Shown here piece by piece: positions 1 through 5,233 of a DNA stretch of 10,818 bases (positions are counted from its first letter, which is position 1; every line of letters starts with the position of its first letter). The notes beneath the pieces were generated by a model, which ran no database searches, was not told the origin of the DNA, and saw nothing but the letters and a program-made list of their open reading frames with translations. This DNA comes from Erysipelotrichaceae bacterium (GTDB lineage Bacteria; Bacillota_I; Bacilli_A; Erysipelotrichales; Erysipelotrichaceae), in assembly GCA_900770275.1 (NCBI GenBank), contig CAAGJS010000151.1:1-10818 (forward strand), given 5' to 3'. A program made the translations under genes and the position numbers.

Positions 1-1056
1 ATGCCGTCGCGGATGGCGGAAGGGCTGTTGCGTATCGTTCCGAACGTGAAGTGGGCCGTCATTGCGCTGTCACTGTTCTCTGGCATCATCTCTGCCTTTG
101 TCGATAACGTTGCGACGGTTCTGATGGTTGCGCCGGTCGGACTTGCGGTGGCGCGGCAGCTGGATATCAACCCGGTGCCGGTCATTATTTCGATCGCTGT
201 TTCGAGCAACCTGCAGGGTGCAGCGACGCTGGTCGGCGATACGACTTCCATTCTTCTGGGAACCTATGCAGATATGAGCTTCACGGACTTCTTCTGGTTC
301 CAGGGAAAGCCGGGCATCGCCTTTGCCGTCGAACTTGGTGCTCTGATGACGATTCCTGTGCTCCTCTTTCTTTTCCGCAAGGAAAACGGAAAGGTGGAAT
401 CGGAGGTGAAGACTGTCGTTACGGATTATGTTCCGACGGTGCTTCTGCTGGGTGTTGTTGTGACGCTGATCATTGCGTCCGCGTTCCCGAACAAGCCGGA
501 GCTGACCAATGGCTTCATCTGCATGATCTATGCCGTGATCGGTGTCATCTATGAATGGATCCGTACAAAGAGTACGCAGGTCGTGAAGGATGTGCTTCAT
601 TCCATCGACTATCAGACGCTTCTGTTACTGTTCGGTCTCTTCATTGTCATCGGCGGTATTACGGAGGCTGGCGTCATCAAGCAGATTGCGGCGCTGTTCG
701 TCAAGGTTGGCGGAACTTCGAAGTTTGGCATGTATACGATCATTGTGTTTGTATCGGTGCTGCTGTCTGCCTTTATCGACAACATCCCGTATGTCGCCAC
801 GATGTTACCGGTGGTGACGGAAATCTCGGGTCTGATGGGTGTCGATCCCTATCTCTTCTACTATGGCCTTCTGATCGGTGCGACGCTTGGCGGCAATATT
901 ACGCCGGTCGGTGCTTCGGCCAACATTGCCGGCATCGGCATCCTGAACAAGGAAGGCTACGAAGTACATACACGCGATTTCATGCGGATCGGTATTCCGT
1001 TTACGCTGGTCGCCGTCCTTACTGGCTACATCTTCCTGTGGCTGGTGTGGGCGTAA
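1..1056 (+). CDS. SLC13/ArsB/NhaD-like (ion transporter superfamily) permease, probably 5'-truncated by the window edge
   Basis: Polytopic membrane protein of the ion-transporter superfamily that includes SLC13, ArsB and NhaD carriers. The 351 visible residues show the duplicated architecture of this group: SAFVDNVATVLMVAP at about residue 31 is mirrored by SAFIDNIPYVATMLP at about 256, and a GD/T-rich re-entrant segment near residues 70-87 is mirrored by LGGNITPVGASANIAG near 295-310. In the second half a hydrophobic helix (LLLLFGLFIVIGGITEAG, near 207) precedes the SAFIDN motif by about 50 residues. The first half lacks the matching helix, so the real N-terminus almost certainly lies upstream and the ATG at base 1 is an internal methionine. 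The substrate (anion, dicarboxylate or Na+/H+) cannot be told from sequence. A hairpin terminator follows the TAA directly. Family placement is fairly sure; specificity is unknown. Confidence 0.85.
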   Translation: MPSRMAEGLLRIVPNVKWAVIALSLFSGIISAFVDNVATVLMVAPVGLAVARQLDINPVPVIISIAVSSNLQGAATLVGDTTSILLGTYADMSFTDFFWFQGKPGIAFAVELGALMTIPVLLFLFRKENGKVESEVKTVVTDYVPTVLLLGVVVTLIIASAFPNKPELTNGFICMIYAVIGVIYEWIRTKSTQVVKDVLHSIDYQTLLLLFGLFIVIGGITEAGVIKQIAALFVKVGGTSKFGMYTIIVFVSVLLSAFIDNIPYVATMLPVVTEISGLMGVDPYLFYYGLLIGATLGGNITPVGASANIAGIGILNKEGYEVHTRDFMRIGIPFTLVAVLTGYIFLWLVWA

Positions 1057-1074
1057 TCCCGGCTCAGTAATAAA

Positions 1075-1108
1075 GCGGTCCTGTTCCGAAAAGGGGCAGG
1101 GCTTTTTT
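1075..1108 (+). terminator. Rho-independent terminator of the SLC13/ArsB-like permease
   Basis: A stem of about 10 bp including G-U pairs (1078-1087 with 1093-1102, core CCTGTTCC/GGGGCAGG) closes a GAAAA loop and is followed by a run of six T at 1103-1108. It starts about 20 bp after the stop codon of the permease. Confidence 0.85.
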
Positions 1109-1126
1109 CATTCATGTATTTACGCA

Positions 1127-1154
1127 AAAGAAAAGAGGTACCCGCAGGCACCTC
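1127..1154 (-). terminator. Rho-independent terminator of the 34-codon gene
   Basis: Read on the minus strand, GAGGTGCC (1154-1147) pairs with GGTACCTC (1142-1135), one G-U pair, around a 4-base loop. The tract TTTTCTTT follows (1134-1127). It lies about 20 bp past the small gene's stop codon and back-to-back with the terminator of the convergent permease. Confidence 0.8.
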
Positions 1155-1175
1155 CGATTATTGATGGAACAGCTC

Positions 1176-1280
1176 TTAGAGAAGAGCCTCGTAATCGTCG
1201 CCGTTCTTCAGATGCTCAAGAGCCTTCTGATAGCAGCGTTCGAAATATCTCTGCCAGAATCCCTTAATACGTGCAGCCAT
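1176..1280 (-). CDS. 34-residue small protein, unrecognised
   Basis: A 34-codon reading frame ATG (1280) to TAA (1176-1178). The start is set by a perfect AGGAGG ribosome binding site at 1294-1289, 8 bases before the ATG. The protein begins MAARIKG and continues FWQRYFERCYQKALEHL, which would form a basic, aromatic, amphipathic helix with one Cys (residue 16). It ends with an acidic tail rich in Asp/Glu and Leu. There is no signal peptide or long hydrophobic stretch. It has its own candidate promoter (1322-1349), a 5'-UTR hairpin (1294-1315) and a terminator (1127-1154), so it looks like a stand-alone transcription unit. A second small hairpin (1172-1187, stem GCTCTT/AAGAGC) contains the stop codon. 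I do not recognise the family. Alternatives are a small regulatory RNA with an incidental frame or a membrane-active peptide. The gene signals are strong; the function is unknown. Confidence 0.7.
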   Translation of the reverse strand: MAARIKGFWQRYFERCYQKALEHLKNGDDYEALL

Positions 1281-1293
1281 GTTCACTACCTCC

Positions 1294-1315
1294 TGGACCC
1301 GTATTCTCTGGTCCA
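1294..1315 (-). promoter_or_regulatory. 5'-UTR hairpin abutting the Shine-Dalgarno site of the 34-codon gene
   Basis: Perfect 6-bp inverted repeat TGGACC/GGTCCA with a 10-base spacer, in the predicted untranslated leader. Its downstream arm shares its last base with the AGGAGG site. It could tune ribosome access or stabilise the 5' end of a short mRNA; that role is inferred. Confidence 0.5.
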
Positions 1316-1321
1316 GATGCT

Positions 1322-1349
1322 ATTGTAGCCATGACTAACTTGAATGCAA
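1322..1349 (-). promoter_or_regulatory. Candidate sigma-A promoter for the 34-codon gene
   Basis: Minus-strand TACAAT (1327-1322) fits a -10 box (5 of 6). A weak -35, TTGCAT (1349-1344), sits 16 bp upstream. The predicted start near 1315 would put the TGGACC hairpin at the very 5' end of the RNA. Confidence 0.45.
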
Positions 1350-1444
1350 ATTTGTAAACGCTTCACCTGAAAACTTTTGATCTTCTTCCATTTTTGGCGC
1401 ACTTCTGTTTTTTTTCAGGCGTTCTGCTTCAGACGGTCATTCAT

Positions 1445-1799
1445 CTACCTGATCTTCTTTCGAATCGAGAAGTACGTGCTTAACCAGATAATTACATACA
1501 AAGCGAAGAAGATACCGAAGTAGCGAAGGGCGCCGGCTGTATTATGCGGAATCCAATACATCAGCCAGCCGATCGGGAAGGTAGCCAGCGAGCAGAGAAT
1601 GAGATGCGTCAACGTCTGTTTTGTGAGGCTCCAGTTCATCTCCCAGACCATGGAAGCCCCACCCCAGACAGCTCCATACAGTAACGAAGCCAGCGTTTGT
1701 ACCGTGACCTCCGCCATCTCACTGTTCATCGATTCTGCCAATGCCGGCACCACCGGCCAGGGTACCGATTACCATGCGTGCAACCAGTTTCCGTTTCAT
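1445..1799 (-). pseudogene. DUF3021 family membrane protein, disrupted by internal deletion and frameshift
   Basis: A strong AGGAGG site precedes an ATG at 1799 whose frame reads MKRKLVARMVIGTLAGG, the usual DUF3021 N-terminus, and then hits TGA after 26 codons. The rest of the family fold continues in another frame from about 1753: VPALAESMNSEMAEVTVQTL, then GGASMVWEMNWSLTKQTLTH, then two or three hydrophobic helices and a basic end. The first transmembrane helix and its following loop, about 25-30 residues in intact relatives as I recall them, are missing at the joint. The joint lies beside a repeated GCCGG (minus strand GGCCGG then GCCGGC), which would suit deletion between short repeats. 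A GTG at 1753 opens the second frame but has no ribosome binding site. In intact systems this membrane protein is the partner of the LytTR regulator encoded just upstream, 16 bp away. Family call is good; whether any product is made is doubtful. Confidence 0.75.
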
Positions 1800-1815
1800 A
1801 TTCTCATTTCCTCCT

Positions 1816-2256
1816 TTATATTCCGAGCATGTCGCGGATTCGTTTCACACAACGCCGCGACACATAAGTAGAGCTGCCGTCCTTCAGCCTGACGCGGATC
1901 GTTTTGGCAAGGCTGAGATCGAATCCGACCGCCGCCCTGAGACGAAGAATCTCGTTGTTTGAGATGCGTACAAACTCTGCCGACGGAAGGATGGCTTCGA
2001 GTTCTTACAGACGCTTCTTTACCGTAAACTTTTTCGCATTTACACAGGCGATGACTCTGCCGGCTTCGGCATAGAAGCGTTCCACTTCATTGAGGTCCAG
2101 CAGTACCGCTTCATTTCCCGCAAAGCCGGCAATCGACATCGATTGCGGTGTGGATAACTTTTTGGCGGCATCATCCACTTCCTGACTCATGCGGTCGGCA
2201 TAGATGACGGCATGGGGTTCTTTGCAGGTTTCGTCGATTCTGACTTCGACTTTCAT
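1816..2256 (-). pseudogene. LytTR-domain transcriptional regulator with in-frame nonsense codon
   Basis: The frame opens at ATG 2256 behind a GGGAG site 8 bases away and runs 147 codons to TAA at 1816-1818, a normal length for the short LytTR regulators paired with DUF3021. It is interrupted by TAA at 2005-2007 (codon 84). Before the stop it reads VNAKKFTVKKRL; immediately after, still in frame, it reads ELEAILPSAEFVRISNNEIL, and then RVRLKDGSSTYVSRRCVKRI near the C-terminus. That is the C-terminal half of a LytTR DNA-binding domain (ELE..LP..FVRISN.EI and the YVSRR motif). Relatives usually have Tyr at the stop position (KRLYELE), so one base change from TAT or TAC explains it. The truncated 83-residue product lacks half of the DNA-binding domain. 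A sequencing error or stop read-through cannot be excluded, but the downstream partner gene is also broken, which supports real decay. Confidence 0.82.
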
Positions 2257-2383
2257 GTCTCTTTCTCCCTTTCCACCATCAACATACGGGTGTTTCTTTT
2301 TCTATTCAATAGGGCAGAAGACAGGCGGCCGTTTCCAGGACACAAATGGCAATTTTCGATGGCTGAAATCAACGGGGCACAGC

Positions 2384-2389
2384 TATAAT
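2384..2389 (+). promoter_or_regulatory. Possible -10 box for the cardiolipin synthase gene
   Basis: Perfect TATAAT 17 bp before the ATG at 2407. No convincing -35 or extended -10 is present. If used, transcription would begin near 2396 and leave a leader of only about 10 bases. Confidence 0.4.
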
Positions 2390-2406
2390 ATTGGAAAGAA
2401 GTGGCC

Positions 2407-3933
2407 ATGAAGAAACTATTTCATCTATTTTTCAGCCGCATGTTCATTCTGATCATTCTGATTCTGCTGGAGGCTGCTTTCATTTTTGGTTTGGTCAAGT
2501 ACATTCCGGCCGAGATTATCAACGATATTGAAGCGGTGCTGCGCGTTTTCAGCGTATTAGTTGTACTGCTGATCATCAGCTTTTCGCGGCATCTGTCTTC
2601 GGATCTGATGTGGATCGTAGTGATTCTGATTGCGCCGGTTGGCGGAATTTTGGTCTGGCTGTTTTTGGAGGTGATGGACCGCTTCAGCTCAAATATCTAC
2701 AAGGAACTGAAACAGGAGACGAAAAAGGCACAGCCTTACTTCCAGCAGGATGAATCTGTCATGCAGGCCGCATTATCCGATGATGATCTGGCTGGTCAGT
2801 ATCGCTATATCCGTGACAGTGCCGGCTTTTCAATCTATGAAAATACAGGCTTTCAGTACTATGGATTAGGTGAACTTGGCTGGAAGGCGATGCTCGACGA
2901 TCTGCGGCAGGCGAAGGAATTCATATTCCTCGAATACTTCATCATTGAGCCAGGCGTCATGTGGGATGCGATTCATGACATCCTCAAAGAGAAGGCACAG
3001 CAGGGCGTAACGATACGTGTCATGTACGATGACATGGGATCCCTCAACACGCTGCCAGGCAACTACTGCAAGAAGCTGCAGGAAGAGGGGATTGAAGCCG
3101 TCGCGTTCAATCGTGTCCATCCCCTGATCAACGGCATCATGAATCATCGCGACCACCGCAAGATCATGGTCATCGACGGTAAGGTCGCATATTCCGGCGG
3201 CATCAATCTGGCCGACGAATATATCAATGTTAAAAAGATCCACGGCCACTGGAAGGACAATGCCATCCGCATTACAGGTGAAGCGGTATGGAGCTATACG
3301 GTACTGTTTCTGACCAACTGGAACGCGTACATGCACGAAGATAATGACTATTGCGTCTGGAAGCGGCAGGCGGAAAAGGGCGAAGCTGATGGATTGATTG
3401 CGCCGTATGGTGAGACGCCGCTTGATGATCAGCTGACGAGTCAGGACATCTATCTCAACATTCTCAATCATGCGAAGCACTACTGCTATATCTATACGCC
3501 GTATCTCATTATTGATACAGACATGATGAATGCCATCATTCTTGCGGCAAAAAGGGGTGTCGATGTGCGGATGATTACACCTGGCGTTCCGGACAAGAAA
3601 CTGGTCTGGCGCATTACGCGCAGCTACTATCCCAATCTCATCGCCAATGGTGTGAAGATCTATGAATATACGCCGGGCTTCGATCATGCCAAGGTATTTG
3701 TGAGTGACGATGAAGTGGCGACGGTCGGTACGATCAACCTCGACTATCGTTCGCTTTATCTGCACTTTGAAAATGGAACGGCCATCTTCCGCAGTAAGGA
3801 GATTGCGGCGATCCGGGATGATTTCCTCGAGGCACAGGCCGTCAGTCACGAAATGGACCCGAAGGATTTGGACATGGGCATCCTCCGTGCCTTCTTCTAT
3901 CTTGTGATCCGCATCTTTGCACCGATGATGTAG
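2407..3933 (+). CDS. cls: Cardiolipin synthase (phospholipase D superfamily)
   Basis: A membrane enzyme that joins two phosphatidylglycerol molecules to give cardiolipin and glycerol. The 508-residue length matches bacterial Cls. The N-terminus has three hydrophobic segments (about residues 10-31, 39-56 and 58-80) that anchor it. Two catalytic HKD motifs follow: H250-x-K252-x4-D257 (HRKIMVID) leading into SGGINLADEY, and H427-x-K429-x4-D434 (HAKVFVSD) leading into VGTINLDYRS. Both catalytic halves are intact. I chose ATG 2407 over the in-frame GTG at 2401 because GGAAAG at 2393-2398 is 8 bases from the ATG but only 2 from the GTG. The gene ends 9 bp from the stop codon of the convergent regulator, with no terminator between them. 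Identification is firm; which cls paralogue it is cannot be told. Confidence 0.93.
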   Translation: MKKLFHLFFSRMFILIILILLEAAFIFGLVKYIPAEIINDIEAVLRVFSVLVVLLIISFSRHLSSDLMWIVVILIAPVGGILVWLFLEVMDRFSSNIYKELKQETKKAQPYFQQDESVMQAALSDDDLAGQYRYIRDSAGFSIYENTGFQYYGLGELGWKAMLDDLRQAKEFIFLEYFIIEPGVMWDAIHDILKEKAQQGVTIRVMYDDMGSLNTLPGNYCKKLQEEGIEAVAFNRVHPLINGIMNHRDHRKIMVIDGKVAYSGGINLADEYINVKKIHGHWKDNAIRITGEAVWSYTVLFLTNWNAYMHEDNDYCVWKRQAEKGEADGLIAPYGETPLDDQLTSQDIYLNILNHAKHYCYIYTPYLIIDTDMMNAIILAAKRGVDVRMITPGVPDKKLVWRITRSYYPNLIANGVKIYEYTPGFDHAKVFVSDDEVATVGTINLDYRSLYLHFENGTAIFRSKEIAAIRDDFLEAQAVSHEMDPKDLDMGILRAFFYLVIRIFAPMM

Positions 3934-3942
3934 GAAAAGGGG

Positions 3943-4578
3943 TTACTTCTGCTTGTGCAGATAGCGATAAATTGTTGGAACGGAAACATTAAGCTGCTTC
4001 GCGGCTTCATTGACGGCACCTTTCATACGGATGGTGCCGTTTTCTGACAGTTCCTGTACGATCCGGATCTTTTCGGCAGTCTTAATCATCGCACTGCCGC
4101 CGTGTTCCTCGATCACTTCAGCAATGGCATCGGCGACGATGGAATCACGCTGCTCATCGAGATTTTCATGGAAACCATGGGAGCGAACAATGAGGTTGAA
4201 TTGATACTCGACCCGCTTCAGTGCATTCTCAAGGTCGGATACGGCAGCTGTATCCCTGTTGCAGCAAAGCATGCCGATGAGCCTGTCATTGTTTTTGATA
4301 TAGAAGGTACTGGACAGAAAGGTCTTGCCCTTGGTCGATCCGCTGTAGTTGGAAATGTAGTCATGTTCCAAGTAGGCCTTGGATTCGATGCTTGCCTTGG
4401 CAAAGTCGGTGAGGGGACTGCCGATCTTGCGCTTCGTCTGGTAGCCGTTTTCGATCGCGATCACGGAATGTTCCGGGTTGCGGATATCGTGAAGAACAAC
4501 TTCACACGATGGTCCAAGAATCGAAGCAAGGAAGGGAACGATAGTTTTATAGGTGTAAAGAAGCTCGTCGTCTGTCAT
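3943..4578 (-). CDS. YheO/DauR-like transcriptional regulator (YheO PAS domain plus C-terminal HTH)
   Basis: A 211-residue cytoplasmic regulator. Residues about 5-120 fit the YheO-type PAS-like sensor domain (GPSCEVVLHDIRNPEHSVIA near the start, STFYIKNNDRLIGMLCCN near the end). A linker precedes the C-terminal helix-turn-helix, where GAVNEAAKQLNVSVPTIYRY (187-206) is typical of the DauR/YheO family. A member of this family, DauR, controls D-arginine use in Pseudomonas, and others sit beside amino-acid genes. The ATG at 4578 has GGAG 8 bases upstream. The gene is divergent from ridA, and a perfect inverted repeat overlaps its likely -35 region. It is therefore probably the local, autoregulated controller of the ridA-lyase-permease operon, sensing an amino acid or imine intermediate; ligand and sign of control are inferred. 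Family call is strong. Confidence 0.85.
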   Translation of the reverse strand: MTDDELLYTYKTIVPFLASILGPSCEVVLHDIRNPEHSVIAIENGYQTKRKIGSPLTDFAKASIESKAYLEHDYISNYSGSTKGKTFLSSTFYIKNNDRLIGMLCCNRDTAAVSDLENALKRVEYQFNLIVRSHGFHENLDEQRDSIVADAIAEVIEEHGGSAMIKTAEKIRIVQELSENGTIRMKGAVNEAAKQLNVSVPTIYRYLHKQK

Positions 4579-4610
4579 GATGATTTCTCCAAGGATGTAT
4601 CTCTGTGATC

Positions 4611-4616
4611 AGTATA
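4611..4616 (-). promoter_or_regulatory. -10 box of the regulator gene
   Basis: Minus-strand TATACT (5 of 6 to consensus) 32 bp upstream of the ATG at 4578. The -35 position falls in the AT-rich inverted repeat at 4633-4653 and has no good match, so this promoter may be weak or controlled there. Confidence 0.5.
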
Positions 4617-4632
4617 CTATTGTTCATTTGAG

Positions 4633-4653
4633 AATTATTGTTTCTCAATAATT
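4633..4653. promoter_or_regulatory. Candidate operator: perfect 8-bp inverted repeat
   Basis: AATTATTG (4633-4640) and CAATAATT (4646-4653) are exact reverse complements with a 5-base spacer. The site lies between the divergent genes and covers the likely -35 of the regulator, as expected of an autoregulatory operator. Part of the same motif recurs at 4724-4739. Confidence 0.5.
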
Positions 4654-4689
4654 GCTGAGTTTGCCTGTAAATAAGGCATATTTCTTCAT

Positions 4690-4712
4690 TGATAAAATTA
4701 TCAGTTTTATCA
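4690..4712. promoter_or_regulatory. Candidate operator: second perfect 8-bp inverted repeat
   Basis: TGATAAAA (4690-4697) and TTTTATCA (4705-4712) are exact reverse complements separated by 7 bases, in the AT-rich divergent region ahead of ridA. The symmetry suggests a dimer-binding site. It has no downstream T-run, so it does not look like a terminator. Confidence 0.42.
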
Positions 4713-4723
4713 TCTGCAAAAAT

Positions 4724-4739
4724 ATTATTGCATTCAATA
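4724..4739. promoter_or_regulatory. Partial repeat of the ATTATTG/CAATA motif, near the ridA promoter
   Basis: ATTATTG (4724-4730) and CAATA (4735-4739) repeat the halves of the palindrome at 4633-4653 with a 4-base spacer. TATTAT at 4723-4728 could be the -10 box of the ridA operon, though no strong -35 was found, so a bound regulator here would affect initiation. Confidence 0.35.
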
Positions 4740-4742
4740 CGG

Positions 4743-4820
4743 CTTGCGGCTAGGATGCAGTCAGGTGAAAGCCCTTTCAGATCATCTCATCGCAAGACGA
4801 ATGAAGGGGCAGACAAGAGG
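4743..4820 (+). promoter_or_regulatory. Structured leader upstream of ridA, possible pseudoknot
   Basis: CTTGCG (4743-4748) pairs perfectly with CGCAAG (4791-4796). Inside it, TGAAA (4766-4770) can pair with TTTCA (4775-4779) around a GCCC loop. GCCCTTTCA (4771-4779) can instead pair with TGAAGGGGC (4802-4810, one G-U), which lies outside the first stem, so the pairings interleave as in a pseudoknot. The ridA ribosome binding site AGAGG (4816-4820) follows 5 bases later. The same stretch contains a 22-codon frame, ATG 4755 to TAA 4821, with no well-placed ribosome binding site. I do not recognise a known riboswitch class. Function is inferred from structure and position only. Confidence 0.4.
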
Positions 4821-4829
4821 TAAACAATC

Positions 4830-5216
4830 ATGATTAAGGCACTATCATCCAAGGATGCGCCGGCAGCCATCGGGCCCTATTCCGCAGCTGTCGAAGCGTC
4901 GAACTGTACACGTACTGTCTATGTTTCGGGGCAGCTGCCCATCGATCCGAAAACCGGAGTGTTTGCGGGCGATGACATCGCGGCACAGACGAAGCAGTCG
5001 CTCGAAAACATTCGTGCAGTACTCGCCGATGGCGGAATGACGATGAGTGACGTCGTAAAGACAACCGTCTATCTCGCGGATATTAAAGACTTTGCAAAAA
5101 TGAACGAAGTCTACAGCACCTGCTTCCAGGCACCCTATCCGGCCCGCTGCGCATTTGAGGTCGCAGCACTTCCGAAGGGCGCGAAGGTAGAGATCGATGC
5201 TGTAGCAGTGAAATAA
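4830..5216 (+). CDS. ridA: RidA family 2-iminobutanoate/2-iminopropanoate deaminase
   Basis: A 128-residue cytoplasmic enzyme of the RidA (YjgF/YER057c/UK114) family, which works as a trimer and hydrolyses enamines and imines such as 2-aminoacrylate to 2-keto acids and ammonia. Family hallmarks are present: AAIGPYS with Tyr17, VSGQLPIDPKTG (Ser33-Gln35), the carboxylate-binding Arg106 in the YPAR motif followed by Cys107, and Glu121 in VEIDAVAVK. All the residues expected of an active Rid protein, rather than an inactive paralogue, appear to be in place. The start at 4830 has AGAGG 9 bases upstream. It is first in an operon: the lyase gene begins 17 bp after its stop and can generate the reactive intermediate that RidA removes. 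High confidence. Confidence 0.93.
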   Translation: MIKALSSKDAPAAIGPYSAAVEASNCTRTVYVSGQLPIDPKTGVFAGDDIAAQTKQSLENIRAVLADGGMTMSDVVKTTVYLADIKDFAKMNEVYSTCFQAPYPARCAFEVAALPKGAKVEIDAVAVK

Positions 5217-5233
5217 GAAAGAAGGGGACATGT

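Noticed and set aside
1353..1366. cre-like (CcpA) site TGTAAACGCTTCAC upstream of the small gene
   Set aside because: Only one half matches the consensus; the other half has several mismatches, and nothing else points to carbon catabolite control.
1401..1420. Run of eight T near 1408-1417 as a terminator
   Set aside because: No stable stem precedes it on the plus strand and no plus-strand gene ends there; on the minus strand it is an A-run.
2866..3849. 327-codon open frame on the minus strand inside cls
   Set aside because: It is antisense to a gene with intact HKD motifs, has no family features and no ribosome binding site; it is a shadow of the codon pattern.
4102..4608. 168-codon plus-strand frame opposite the regulator gene
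   Set aside because: The minus-strand frame has clear YheO and HTH domains; the plus-strand product resembles nothing and lacks start signals.
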